Notes under the pieces: generated by a model
What the model saw: only the letters and a program-made list of their open reading frames with translations
Told to the model about the DNA's origin: nothing
Database searches by the model: none
Shown: positions 44,525 through 55,233 of the stretch, piece after piece
How positions within the stretch are numbered: the first letter of the stretch is position 1
Layout: every line of letters begins with the position of its first letter
Translations under genes and position numbers: made by a program
Source: Fusarium oxysporum f. sp. lycopersici 4287
Lineage: Eukaryota; Ascomycota; Sordariomycetes; Hypocreales; Nectriaceae
DNA length: 64,000 nt
Reading direction: 5' to 3'
Assembly: GCF_000149955.1 (NCBI RefSeq)
Contig: NC_031000.1
Coordinates: 312,410-376,409, forward strand

Positions 44525-47500
44525 ATGGCACACGTCAAGGCAAGCTACCTAGTGATGCACAACTTTATCGCAGCCTTCAACTGTGCCCCCTACCCTCTCA
44601 GACATTCTGCCATCCTTGACTCTGGATCGACAATCCATATCTTCAATGAAGTATGCAGGTTCCTCAACTACCGACCGGCGCCGTCTGGAGACTTCGTCTA
44701 CGCAGGGGAGTCACCAGTGGCCATTCACGGGTACGGGAACGTGGATATTCGCGTTCGAGGACCTCAAGGACCCTCTCTTCTCAGATTGCAAGATGTAGCT
44801 CATTGCATAAACTTTGCGTGCAATATTGTGTCATACCGCCAGTTGCGGAAAAGGGGCTACTACTGGGATACCAAAGGGAACAGCAACCAAATCCGCAGGA
44901 AAGATGATTCAATCCTCTGCACATTGACGGATCATTTCGACCAGTACGTACTGGAGTATATCGACAAATCAACAACGGCAGCGGCATTCCTAGCCAAACG
45001 GAAACAGTATGATTCGTGGACTAAACGCCCTCCTCGCAGTGGAGACGAAACCTTTTGGCACCTTCGACTTGGACACCCAGGGCCTGAAGCACTCAAGCAC
45101 CTCGTGGGCCAATCTCGGGGGGTGAAGATCAGAGGGATCTCCACGGTTGAGTGTGATGCTTGTGGAATGGCGAAGGTGAAGCGCCAAGTCCGTCGACAAA
45201 GACGAGTTCCACCCGAGAAGGCTGGAATCCGACTCACTATTGATTTCCACGACATGAGTGGGGATCCAGGCTACACTTCAGCTATGCTGGTTACCGACCG
45301 TTACTCTGGCTATATCTGGGACTATTATCTTCCCGATCGAACTGCACCAACGCTTATCGGTGCACTTGAGCATCTACTTAGAACACTAGAGCGACAACTC
45401 CAGTGTAGACCCGAAGTCATCGAGTGTGATAACGAGATCCCGGATAGTCACCAGGTAAGTGACTTCCTCAGTATCAAAAACGGGATGCGCCTAGAGCCCT
45501 CCGCGCCATATGCCCAAAGTCAAAATGGCGGCGCAGAGCGCTCGGGGGGTGTGATCAAGGAGAAAGCTCGCGCGATGAGAATCGGAGCAAAGCTGCCTTC
45601 GTTCCTTTGGGTTGAGATCTGGCGTGCTGCCGTATACCTATACAATAGGACACCCAAGTATATCTACAATTGGANNNNNNNNNNNNNNNNNNNNNNNNNN
45701 NNNNNNNNNNNNNNNNNNNNNNNNNNNNNNNNNNNNNNNNNNNNNNNNNNNNNNNNNNNNNNNNNNNNNNNNNNNNNNNNNNNNNNNNNNNNNNNNNNNN
45801 NNNNNNNNNNNNNNNNNNNNNNNNNNNNNNNNNNNNNNNNNNNNNNNNNNNNNNNNNNNNNNNNNNNNNNNNNNNNNNNNNNNNNNNNNNNNNNNNNNNN
45901 NNNNNNNNNNNNNNNNNNNNNNNNNNNNNNNNNNNNNNNNNNNNNNNNNNNNNNNNNNNNNNNNNNNNNNNNNNNNNNNNNNNNNNNNNNNNNNNNNNNN
46001 NNNNNNNNNNNNNNNNNNNNNNNNNNNNNNNNNNNNNNNNNNNNNNNNNNNNNNNNNNNNNNNNNNNNNNNNNNNNNNNNNNNNNNNNNNNNNNNNNNNN
46101 GTCACGGAGCGTAAGCCCGATCAAACACACCTACGCGTGTATGGCTGTAAAGCCTTTGCGATGACGACCGATGCTTTGAAAAAGAAGAATCGGCGACAAC
46201 GACTCAATCCCCGAGGGTGGATAGGATACCTGGTCGGGTATAACTCGACAAACATCTACAGGGTCTGGAATCCGTTGACCAACAAGGTCATCTCCACTAG
46301 AGACGTGATCTTCAACGAGAAGGAGACGTTCTCTGGGGATGTGCAACACCTCAAGGATGATTTAAAAGAACTAAACGAAGAAGAACTTATTCAGCATCTC
46401 ACTGATGCTGAGGTCCCACAGGGATCTAGCATAAATCTGGATGCTTCTACCCAAGAAGAAGACGAGGAATTAAGCGCCTTGCCTGAAGGACTAGCGTTTG
46501 AGCGGGAGGCTGCAAGTTATCCACATAGAGGGTTTGAACGTGATCCCACGATTACGCAGGGTGAGACTGGCAGGACACTAGTCGTAGGAGATCGCAATCG
46601 AGAAGAGCCTGACGGGACTGATCACCCCTACACGACCGCTCGATTCACTCCCTACCTGACCCCGGAGACTTGCCCTCTACGGCCTGCTGCCCTTCTGGTC
46701 GCTACTATCAGAGAACCTCCCGTGAGGAAGGAGGGGGAAAACCCCCCTCAGTTACGAGCTGCGAAGATGGTGCATGTCCCACCTAGCGCTGGCACTTCCC
46801 CGGGACGAGACGGCGCAAATGGAGCCCCTCGTGTCATTTCAACTCCGAGCAGTTACTGGGAGGCCGCATTTAATGCCGGTCGACTCGCATCTGTGAAAGG
46901 GACCTGGAATGGCAAGGTGGTGAGTAAGCGGAAGCTCGAGAAGCAGGCGAGCTCGGCCAGCTGCCACCCTGATAGCGGAGAACCTCAGTTTACGGGAAGT
47001 CGAGGGGAATCTACTAAGCTGATGGATTCTCCCAATCGCAAAACACAATCTGCAAAGCTGACAGATTTAGGTGACGGCCAACGCCGAATACACCGACGAG
47101 ACATGCCAATATTGCCAAAAAGGCATAAAGACCTCAAGAACCATCCACTAGGTGACCTATTCCGCGAGGCAGAAAAGACTCATCTTGAAAGCCATAAAGA
47201 AATGCGCTCCTGGCGTGAGGTTCAGAGAGAAGAAGCCGCAGGCAAGGAACTCCTGGACTGCATGTGGGTTTATGTATACAAGTTCGACAAGCACGGATGG
47301 TTCACCAAGTGCAAGGCCCGGCTCGTTGTACGAGGCGATCAACAGGCCAAGTCGACACACGAGGATACCTATGCATCCACACTTGCCGGCAGATCTTTCC
47401 GAACACTCATGGCTATAGCTGCTCGCTTTGATTTAGAACTTCTCCAGTATGATGTCGTCAACGCCTTTGTCAATGCTGAACTGAAACAGGACGTCTATAT

Positions 47501-48737
47501 GCGGATGCCCGGAGGCTACCGAAAGCCTGGCCTGGTTCTCAAACTTCAGAAAGCACTATACGGCTTGCGCCAGTCACCACTACTTTGGCAAAAAGAACTA
47601 ACCACCACCCTTACGAACATTGGGTTCAAGTCTGTACCTCATGAGCCATGCTGTCTCTCGAAAGGAGGAATATTGATATTCTTCTATGTGGACGACCTCA
47701 TTGTTGCCTACGAGAAGACCAATCAAAAATCGGTCGAATGGACAATAGGCAAGCTTCGAGAAAAATACCAACTCTCTGGAGGAGATACGCTACAGTGGTT
47801 TCTTGGAATTGAGATTATTCGCGAACGAAACCAACGTCTGATTTGGCTGTCGCAATCGTCATTCGTGGATAAGATCACTAGTCATTTTAGGATTCAAGGG
47901 GGAAAGCCTTCCCTCACTCCAATGACCACGAAAGAACTTCTTCCGAACGAAGAGCGCGCATCAACAGCGTCAATACAGCAGTATCAACGCAAGACCGGAT
48001 CAGTGCTCTACCTGGCAGTAATCACTCGACCCGATATTGCCTTTGCTGTTTCTCGACTTTGTCGATTCAACATGAACCCGAGCGACGATCACCATGAGGC
48101 CTTGGACCACCTATTCCGGTATCTGCAAAACACCAGGGCACTCGCGCTACAACTCGGCGGAACAGACACGTTTGATGTGTACAGTGACGCTTCCTTTGCC
48201 GACAACACAATCGATCGGAAGAGCTCGCAAGCCTACGTGATGAAGCTATTTGGAGGGATTATTGGATGGCGCGCCAACAAGCAGGACACCGTGACTACCT
48301 CTACAACAGAGGCGGAGTTGCTGGCACTTGCGCAGGCTGCGAAGGAGTCCATGTTCATCTCCAGATTAATCACCGAGCTCGGCGTAACTCTCGATAACTC
48401 AAGAATTACTATTCAGTGCGATAACGCGCAGACCATTCGGCTTATTAATGCCGACGTGGCGCTCCTGCAGACCAAACTTCGACACGTCGACATCCATAAC
48501 CACTGGCTACGCCAGGAAGCACTCGCTAACCGGATCTCGGTCCGGCATACTCCCACCACCGAGATGATTGCGGACGGCCTCACGAAGGCATTACCCGCTC
48601 AGCAGTTCCAGAAGTTCGTCACACAGGTTGGCCTAGTGGATATCAAGGACAGGATTCAAGAGAGAAGGACCAAGGAACTCACTGCGGATGACTTTGTCAG
48701 AACAGAGGAACATCTCGATGGAGGAAAAGCCGAATAA
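44525..48737 (+). CDS. Copia Pol polyprotein (interrupted by N gap)
   Basis: Encodes the enzymes of the retrotransposon. Before the gap: aspartic protease AILDSGSTIHIF, pre-integrase HHCC zinc region (HLRLGHPG...CDACGMAK, about 45059-45180), and integrase core with TIDFHDMSG, CDNEIPDS and GGAERSGG. After the gap: integrase C-terminal region (LRVYGCKAF, RGWIGYLVGYNS), reverse transcriptase with KARLVVRGDQQ, LLQYDVVNAFVNAEL, KALYGLRQSPLLW and YVDD at 47685-47696, then RNase H with YSDASFADNTIDRKS and TTSTTEAELLALAQA. The two sides of the gap lie in different frames, which most likely means the 426-N length is not exact. No stop is seen in either visible half. Confidence 0.9.
45675..46100. other. 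Assembly gap (426 N) inside Copia Pol
   Basis: Unresolved bases between integrase and reverse transcriptase regions. Confidence 0.98.
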
Positions 48738-48816
48738 GGGATCGGAAGGATGGCCAACCTGACAATAGGAATACGGACTGCACAGACTGAACCACGATGG
48801 CCAGTCTGGGGGGGTG

Positions 48817-48968
48817 TGTTGAACAGGTGCTGGGGCCTCACGTGCAAGCAGGGATACATTAAGATTACAGCCGAAATGGTAAAACCTCTAAGGGGTAGAT
48901 TTCAACAGAACACAACATGAATACACACCAATTCACATCAATGAACCGAATACACGTAATGTCTAACA
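48817..48968 (+). repeat. Copia 3' LTR
   Basis: 152 bp, one mismatch to the 5' LTR. It is followed by the CCTCC target duplication. Confidence 0.95.
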
Positions 48969-49114
48969 CCTCCTTGCACTTCTTAACCCTGGCTCCCCTA
49001 ATTAAAACCCCTTGCAAGTAAGGCAATCTGAATTAATATTAGTAAAGTTAATTTTACTAATCCATTTTAAAGCTAGTAAAAGAGGCAGAACCTATAGTGA
49101 GTGTAAAATGCTTA

Positions 49115-50974
49115 ACGTGGTTGATAAGCATGCTGACCATCCAAGTATGCTGATCAAAAATCCCTCATCCTACATCTTAACCATTTGATCAATTAATTCT
49201 CAACCACTAAACATGCCTCAGCCATCAAATGAAGCTAGAATCCTTCTTGCACTTCAGGCCCTTCAAAATAACCCAAAGCTAAGCCTCCGACGCGCCGCAA
49301 AAATATATGAAGTTGGCTTCGGTACTCTCCGTAACCGACAGAATGGCATTCAATCACGAGACGCGTGGGTGCCAAAGTCACGGAGACTGACTGATCTAGA
49401 GGAACAGATAATAGTTCAATTCCTCCTTGACCTAGATTCGCGAGGATTTCCTGCGCGACTGCGTTTTGTAGAAGAAATAGCCAATTCTCTGCTTGCCGAC
49501 CGTGACGCATCATCTGTTGGCAAGCGTTGGGCTCATAACTTCGTCAAGCGACAACCAGAGCTAAAGACGCGTTTATTTCGGAGATATGACTACCAGAGAA
49601 CCAAATGCGAAGATCCGACTATTATTCGTGGCTGGTTTAGGCTTGTACAGAATACAATTGTGAAGTATGGTATCCGATCAGATGATATCTGGAACTTTGA
49701 TGAGACTGGCTTTATGATGGGCCTCATAATGGCCGGAATGGCAGTCACAGGCTCAGAAAGGCAAGGAAGATCAAAATCAGTGCAGCCTGGAAATCGTGAA
49801 TGGATTACAGTAATCCAGGCGATTAATGCGGAAGGTCAATCGATCGCGCCGTTCATCATTGGTGCAGGCAAATATCACCTTGCTAACTGGTACCGAGAAA
49901 GCAACCTCCCGGGCGATTGGGTTATTGCAACGAGCCAAAATGGGTGGACAAATAACGAGCTAGGTCTTGAGTGGCTAAAGCACTTTGATCGGTCTACAAG
50001 TAACCGATCAGTTGGTGCCTATCGTCTTCTGATCCTCGATGGCCACGAAAGCCACCACTCTGCTGACTTTGAGAGATACTGCCAGGATAATAAGATTATC
50101 ACGCTTTGTATGCCACCTCATGCATCTCACCTACTTCAGCCTCTTGATGTTGGGTGCTTTGCAGTGCTGAAACAGGCTTATGGTCGACAAATAGAGCATC
50201 TGATTAGATGCTCTATAACCCACATTTCCAAGACCGAGTTCTTCCCGGCCTTTTATGCCGCCTTTAAAGCTACTTTCACAGAAAGCAATATCCGGGGGGG
50301 TTTTAGAGGAGCTGGACTTGCTCCTCTTGACCCAGAAGCCGTGATCTCAAAGCTTGATGTGCAGCTACGAACCCCAACGCCTCCTGGGGAGGTCAGCCAA
50401 CCATTAACCCCATGGGTTTCAAAGACCCTAAAGACAGCAATTGAGGCTCAATCTCAGTCTGAATACCTCGAAAAACGAATCAGAAGACATAAAGGCAGCT
50501 CCCCAGAGTCAATAATAGAAGCTTTAAAGTCAAATACTAAAGCAACAAGGGCAGTTATGCATGAGGTTGTCTTATTGAGGAATGAGGTCCGAAATCTTCG
50601 AGATGCAAATGAGATACTAAGCCGGCGCCGGAGGGCAAAAAGGACTAGACTACAGAAAGGAGGGGCAATGACTGTACAGGAAGCATCGCAAGTAATTGAT
50701 CAGATGGATGTTGATGCGCAGATAGTGGCCGAATCATCGAGAAGTGGTGGTCGAGGAAGGTCAGAGCGACCGGGTGGTCGGCGTTGTGGTGTATGCGGCA
50801 AGGCCGGGCATAATGCAAGGACGTGTCAGGTAGTGATTGAGACCTCTGGGGAAGAGTATGGTAAGTAGTTTTAATTGATCAGATGGTTTATTATGTTTTT
50901 AAATGGATTTAAAGTTTAGAGGCTGGAATTTTTGATCAGCATACTTGGATGATCAGCATGCTTATCAACCACGT
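49115..50974 (+). mobile_element. Fot1/pogo-type DNA transposon E4, full length and apparently intact
   Basis: This 1860-bp element lies between TA duplications (49113-49114 and 50975-50976). Its 47-bp terminal repeats (49115-49161 and 50928-50974) differ at one base and begin ACGTGGTTGAT. The paired motif is AAGCATGCTGA / AAGTATGCTGA, 17 bp apart. It carries the only complete transposase in the window with ends, start, catalytic residues and tail all in place. Confidence 0.95.
49213..50868 (+). CDS. Fot1/pogo transposase, intact, E4
   Basis: 551 residues, no interruptions. N-terminal psq HTH (SLRRAAKIY, then EVGFGTLRNRQNG), CENP-B-type HTH (KRWAHNFVKRQPELKTR), DDE domain with NFDETGF, LILDGHESHH and HLLQPLDVGCF (35 residues between the last two Asp), basic stretch SRRRRAKRTR, and zinc knuckle CGVCGKAGHNARTC followed by a 15-residue tail ending in a run of acidic residues. 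ATG 49213 matches the start of the sister copies. The element could be autonomous. The zinc knuckle is an addition not present in the classical pogo transposase. Confidence 0.94.
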   Translation: MPQPSNEARILLALQALQNNPKLSLRRAAKIYEVGFGTLRNRQNGIQSRDAWVPKSRRLTDLEEQIIVQFLLDLDSRGFPARLRFVEEIANSLLADRDASSVGKRWAHNFVKRQPELKTRLFRRYDYQRTKCEDPTIIRGWFRLVQNTIVKYGIRSDDIWNFDETGFMMGLIMAGMAVTGSERQGRSKSVQPGNREWITVIQAINAEGQSIAPFIIGAGKYHLANWYRESNLPGDWVIATSQNGWTNNELGLEWLKHFDRSTSNRSVGAYRLLILDGHESHHSADFERYCQDNKIITLCMPPHASHLLQPLDVGCFAVLKQAYGRQIEHLIRCSITHISKTEFFPAFYAAFKATFTESNIRGGFRGAGLAPLDPEAVISKLDVQLRTPTPPGEVSQPLTPWVSKTLKTAIEAQSQSEYLEKRIRRHKGSSPESIIEALKSNTKATRAVMHEVVLLRNEVRNLRDANEILSRRRRAKRTRLQKGGAMTVQEASQVIDQMDVDAQIVAESSRSGGRGRSERPGGRRCGVCGKAGHNARTCQVVIETSGEEYGK

Positions 50975-51924
50975 TAGTAGATCTAATTTAGCTTTAAAGT
51001 CTTAACTAGGCATTGTTAGGCATCTTGTTTGGGCGGTCTAGGCAAAGCATAGGGCAGTACGGAGTAGTGCTTTAAAGATTTAAGAGAATCAGGTGCTACC
51101 AATCAAATATCTTTTCGTCCCTGTAGGGATACGAGTTATGTGACTTCGTTACAAATCCCATCGTTCTATCCCCTATCCAATATGGGTGAAGCTAACATGG
51201 GTGAAGCTAATCCTCGACTCTTCCATTCCCTAGTTATTATTATTATAGAGTTAGGCTCGTGCGAAAAGGGGACGATTGGTGATAAGGCAAAGAGAGCACT
51301 TTTTATAAATAGTAGGAAGATCTATGTGGCAGCTGTCAGAAGTAAAGAAGCTACATAATAGGAAAGGATATTCGAGCGGCATGTCGAAATCTTTCTGCCG
51401 GTACAGTAGCCGTTGCTCTCATCTTATATTTCAAGGAGAAAGAGAGAGTCGTACTCCGAATCACATAGCGTCATCCGGGACACGCGACAACCGGCAATTG
51501 CGCCCACGCAAAAAATTGTTTCCAGTGGGGATATTAACATATACCCCGTCCTGGTTTGCCGATGGGTATTGATGACCAGAGCCAAAGAAATTGCAGGGTG
51601 TGGTAGATCGGTGCTAGCGTCTCACCACTCCAAAATAAGATTTAATCGAGGTATTTATTGGAAGATCTTGGGCATTTTAATCTCTTTCTAACTCTCTAGT
51701 GTGGCGGCTTATGGTAAGACGGGATAATAGAAAGCCGTCTTCTGATGATCTGGATCTGAATTTTCTGAGAACAGGGCGAGTGGTCGGGAGGGGAAAGGGA
51801 GCTTAAGATAGCTATAAAATGCTACTAAATGCCCAAGAACGCAGGAATGAAAAGCACCTATTCACTGTCAATAAATAAGGACCTTCAATCACACTCTCAA
51901 ATAAACCCCAATCACTACTTCAGA
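50975..51924. other. Intergenic, no gene seen
   Basis: About 950 bp. A 15-bp unit (ATGGGTGAAGCTAAC) occurs twice in tandem at 51182-51211. Nothing else is recognised. Confidence 0.4.
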
Positions 51925-52242
51925 ATGAGACTCTTTTCAACCCTTATGATCTTGGCCATGATTGGTCTTGCACAAGCCTGGTCTATCAACTTCTTTGCCG
52001 AAAAAGGCGACAAAATGAAACGGGTTAGTGCCAATGGAACCAAGAGAGGCAACTGCATCAACCTTCGCTCGGATTACGACTGGGTTACAACTTCCATCAC
52101 CTTTTATCCTCAGACGCCTGCTTGGCCGGACCCAAATGGATACACAGCATACAGCAAGGCCAACTGCAAGGGCACGGCATACTATGGAGTAGAGGGACAG
52201 CAGAACCCAAAGAGGAGGTTCAGGAGTTATAGGGTGAAATAA
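51925..52242 (+). CDS. Small secreted protein of 105 residues
   Basis: Starts at ATG 51925, with a clear signal peptide (MRLFSTLMILAMIGLAQA) and a mature part of 87 residues containing two Cys (GNCINL and KANCKGT), which could form one disulfide, and a basic C-terminus (PKRRFRSYRVK). An in-frame ATG 32 codons upstream would bury the signal peptide, so the later start is preferred. No intron and no known family. It lies alone between a Fot1 element and unassigned sequence, a setting often occupied by lineage-specific secreted proteins; an effector-like role is inference. Confidence 0.65.
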   Translation: MRLFSTLMILAMIGLAQAWSINFFAEKGDKMKRVSANGTKRGNCINLRSDYDWVTTSITFYPQTPAWPDPNGYTAYSKANCKGTAYYGVEGQQNPKRRFRSYRVK

Positions 52243-53346
52243 ATCCTGGCACTTGTACTAGAGAGCTGATACTAGGCTATCCTATCAGTTTGTATGTGGA
52301 CACCTACCTTTAACATTTGAAGGTAAAAATTTGGAGCTAAGGGTGGATAGTAGTCAAAGACAACTTGAGGGATTTAACATGTTAAGATATCGTACTTTCT
52401 CACACTTATCAACATCATATTTTGACCGACTCGAACTAGACTAAATGTGATTTAAAACTCATTAATACTGAATCAAAGCATATAATAAGACCTCCGGACT
52501 CACCTTATTTATATTTCTATAAGTAATTTCTGCTCGTTGTTTGTATATTCATCTTTCAAATTGTTAACCTCGTCGTCGACCTCGAGTATTACTAGTCAAT
52601 TAGATTCTAGTGGATATATGGGATCCCCATTCAGCCAATTGCCGAATTTCGCGGGCAAAGTCCACCCATTTTTAGCTAGTGCACAATTACCCCTTTCTAG
52701 GATTTTCCATAAGGCACATGACGACGCAATCGCATAATCTGAGTCTCGCCTGGTCCTCTGCCTGAGAATCCCGCCTGATTCATATCCTGTTAATTGCACT
52801 GCCTGCGTACTTAAGAATCACCCCCAATTCATATCCTGCTATTCTTACCTCCTACTCTATTGTATACTGGATTTAATATGGAGAGACCAACAAAACGTGG
52901 ACAACCACGCAAATATGCAACAGCCCAGGACAAAGCGACAGCAGAAAGTCAACGCAAGCAATAGAAGCGGCAGATAGTAGCAGCTAGATAGAGGGGCTTG
53001 CCATACAGCGATTTCTACACCTTGCACCTTCCTTTTATTACAGCAGAACAGAAAGGAAGAGAGCAATTAAGAGCAGGCGCTGTATGGACTTGAGGATACG
53101 AATTTCACATTGATGGTGTGAAACTAAGGTCCAGGAATGGGCTTGAAGAAATAAGGACGAAAAGCAAGCGCTGTATGTAGGCGTTAGCGACTATTACCCT
53201 TTCAGTCAGAATAGACCGCCGGGCCCCTATCTAACATAGCTTTTCAGTATGAAACATCTAGAGACCTATGTCCAATGGAGATACTTAAGGCTCGGACAAC
53301 GCAGTTCGTCGTGACTCTGCAAGTGCTCTCTCAGGCGTGAAATCAG
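52243..53346. other. Intergenic with a possible relic
   Basis: About 1.1 kb. At 52878-52964 an ATG opens KRGQPRKYATAQDKATAESQRKQ before a stop, a pattern I associate with the start of some fungal repeat-encoded proteins (RGRPRKYATAEE-type). No more of such a protein can be followed. Confidence 0.3.
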
Positions 53347-55233
53347 ATGATCCATGTTTTAGCATGGTTGCATAAATGTCAACCTAATAGAAAACAATTT
53401 TTGCCACTGAATCTGTTTACAAACCTACGTTACTGTCCAAATCTATCGCCCTTGATGAGTCACCTAAATAAAACCAGAAACGGACATACCTTCCGAGACA
53501 TTGATGCTTGGGAAGCTCTCAAGAAACGTGATTTAGAGTATGCCATCAACCTTCTCGTCTCAGGCGAATGGACCATCGATGGTGTCATAAAGGGCGGTTG
53601 GAGCTCTTTAGACGCGAGGGTGGGTGGTGAAAGATGTCACGAGACCGCCCTCCTGGCCTTGATCCTTCGCCGCTTTGTCATCAAGCACTTAAGAGACAGC
53701 AAACTTCTGGAGGAATTCAAGGCACTTGTTATCGAATATCGCGCCAATCACGCTCAAGACAAACCGTGGACCAAAGTTTTTAAGGTTCAAGATGTTTATG
53801 TTGATAACTCTAACCGTTACAGCCAAATCATGGAATCAATTATTAACACTATAGGTCCTGACTGGACAATGTTTATTGGTTCTGCACGGACACTTACGTC
53901 ATTCAGTGTGCTCAGCACTATGGAGTGTGGTTTGACTGTTTATTATCGTCGTTTGGGGGACGTCCTTGTCGCCACGAGCAAGGGACAACGTGTAGCTGGG
54001 ATGGGACAATATCATGATGCCGAGTATCCACTACGCACTTCATTCTCCGATGCTTCTTTCAAGCTCATTGGCAAGCTCTATGCTAAAACTTTGCCAGAAA
54101 GGGACTCGGAAAAGCCTTTCGGTCCAGAGCCTCTGGCCTACAAGACCCTTCCAGAGCAAGCACGAGAGGTGTTCCACTTCTCAAAAGCCAACAAGATCAT
54201 TCCAGGTCATAATGATTGCCCTATTATCGTGGGGTCATTCTCCGCATCTATGCAGATCTTGGTTAGACTCTGTTGGCTGTACAAGATCCCAATTACGCTT
54301 TGTATGCCCCATCTGCGATACGAGAAAACTGTCGGTGATTTAGAGAGCTTGGCGACATATAAGCTTACTTCGGCACCTGTGCGGACTTACGTTGCTGCCC
54401 AGAGAGCAGGAGGAAGCTTTAAAATGGTAGACTTCATAAAAGAGGGTATTGAAGACGAGCCGTGCTGGAAGCTCGGTGGCTACAGCATGTATCATGAATC
54501 ACAACTTGGAAGTCTTCTCTCCTCAGGAATTGATGACGAGTATCACAAAACCCTGGATCAGGCTGAAGTTGGTCATTTGATCTCTCTATTTGGCTTTGTC
54601 CATCCCGAATATCCACTACAAACTGAAAACGAAGGCGCTGACCTTGTGGCGTTGCGAAGGTCAATATGTGGAGAAATCACCCAATCAGCTGAGCTAACTT
54701 TAGAGGGCATCAATTCTGGCTGGGGGTTGAAAGAAGACGGTGGAGTGAACAACATGAGCCTTCGCTCGCTTGCTTCCGCTTGCAATAAGATCACCAGTCA
54801 GTACAATCTTCAGGACACGGTTCTCGCATATCAGCGCCACATCGATAAGAAAAGGGCCTCTTATCGAATGCAATGCAAGCCTATACCATTCACCTTTAAC
54901 CACATTGACATTTCAACTCCAAGGCATGAAAAAGCCAAGTGGACTGGCATTCTCAAAAAGCACCTATATACTACGGAGCCCATGTATGCCAATCTTTTTG
55001 TGGTAGGTAGGACAATTTATAGTATAAGGGACCAGACAGAGGCGGACAGGCTCATGATTCTCGTCAACAACGATAATCAGAATCTAAACATCTTGCTCGA
55101 GCGACATCCTGAGCATAGTGTCTTCTTAACGCAAAATTACCAGAAAAAAGTTGACGAGCTTCGAAAAAGGAGTAAAAGGGAAATTGGAAAGAAAAAGGCC
55201 AGGTCTAAGGTAACAGAAAAAAGAAGTTTCTAA
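53347..55233 (+). CDS. Orphan protein of 628 residues, no recognised domain
   Basis: An uninterrupted frame from ATG 53347 (a second in-frame ATG at 53455 would give 592 residues). No signal peptide, no membrane segment, no zinc finger and no catalytic motif that I recognise. Composition is that of a soluble globular protein with many aromatic residues. The last ~25 residues are very basic (RKRSKREIGKKKARSK), suggesting nuclear entry or nucleic-acid binding. It has no introns, unlike most neighbours of this size, and stands isolated between transposon-rich tracts. It may be a lineage-specific gene, a captured foreign gene or a coat-type protein of an integrated virus; none of these can be told from the sequence. 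Confidence 0.7.
   Translation: MIHVLAWLHKCQPNRKQFLPLNLFTNLRYCPNLSPLMSHLNKTRNGHTFRDIDAWEALKKRDLEYAINLLVSGEWTIDGVIKGGWSSLDARVGGERCHETALLALILRRFVIKHLRDSKLLEEFKALVIEYRANHAQDKPWTKVFKVQDVYVDNSNRYSQIMESIINTIGPDWTMFIGSARTLTSFSVLSTMECGLTVYYRRLGDVLVATSKGQRVAGMGQYHDAEYPLRTSFSDASFKLIGKLYAKTLPERDSEKPFGPEPLAYKTLPEQAREVFHFSKANKIIPGHNDCPIIVGSFSASMQILVRLCWLYKIPITLCMPHLRYEKTVGDLESLATYKLTSAPVRTYVAAQRAGGSFKMVDFIKEGIEDEPCWKLGGYSMYHESQLGSLLSSGIDDEYHKTLDQAEVGHLISLFGFVHPEYPLQTENEGADLVALRRSICGEITQSAELTLEGINSGWGLKEDGGVNNMSLRSLASACNKITSQYNLQDTVLAYQRHIDKKRASYRMQCKPIPFTFNHIDISTPRHEKAKWTGILKKHLYTTEPMYANLFVVGRTIYSIRDQTEADRLMILVNNDNQNLNILLERHPEHSVFLTQNYQKKVDELRKRSKREIGKKKARSKVTEKRSF

Larger units (their letters stand above)
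43047..48968 (+). mobile_element. Full-length Copia LTR retrotransposon
   Basis: Two 152-bp LTRs (43047-43198 and 48817-48968) differ at one base (GTCTGACA versus GTCTAACA). Both ends carry the 5-bp target duplication CCTCC (43042-43046 and 48969-48973). A G-rich tract GGGGGGG lies just before the 3' LTR as polypurine tract. The order protease-integrase-reverse transcriptase-RNase H identifies Ty1/Copia. A 426-N gap (45675-46100) removes the integrase/RT junction. Near-identical LTRs indicate a young insertion. I could not match the primer-binding site after 43198 to a tRNA. Confidence 0.95.

Noticed and set aside
39109..48968. One large Copia-flanked composite unit between the solo LTR and the full element
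   Set aside because: The 43047-48968 element has its own perfect target duplication and two LTRs, so the LTR at 39109 is an independent older insertion.
51182..51211. Tandem 15-bp repeat
   Set aside because: Only two copies and no larger array, so not a minisatellite or CRISPR-like structure. No CRISPR array was seen anywhere, as expected for a fungus.
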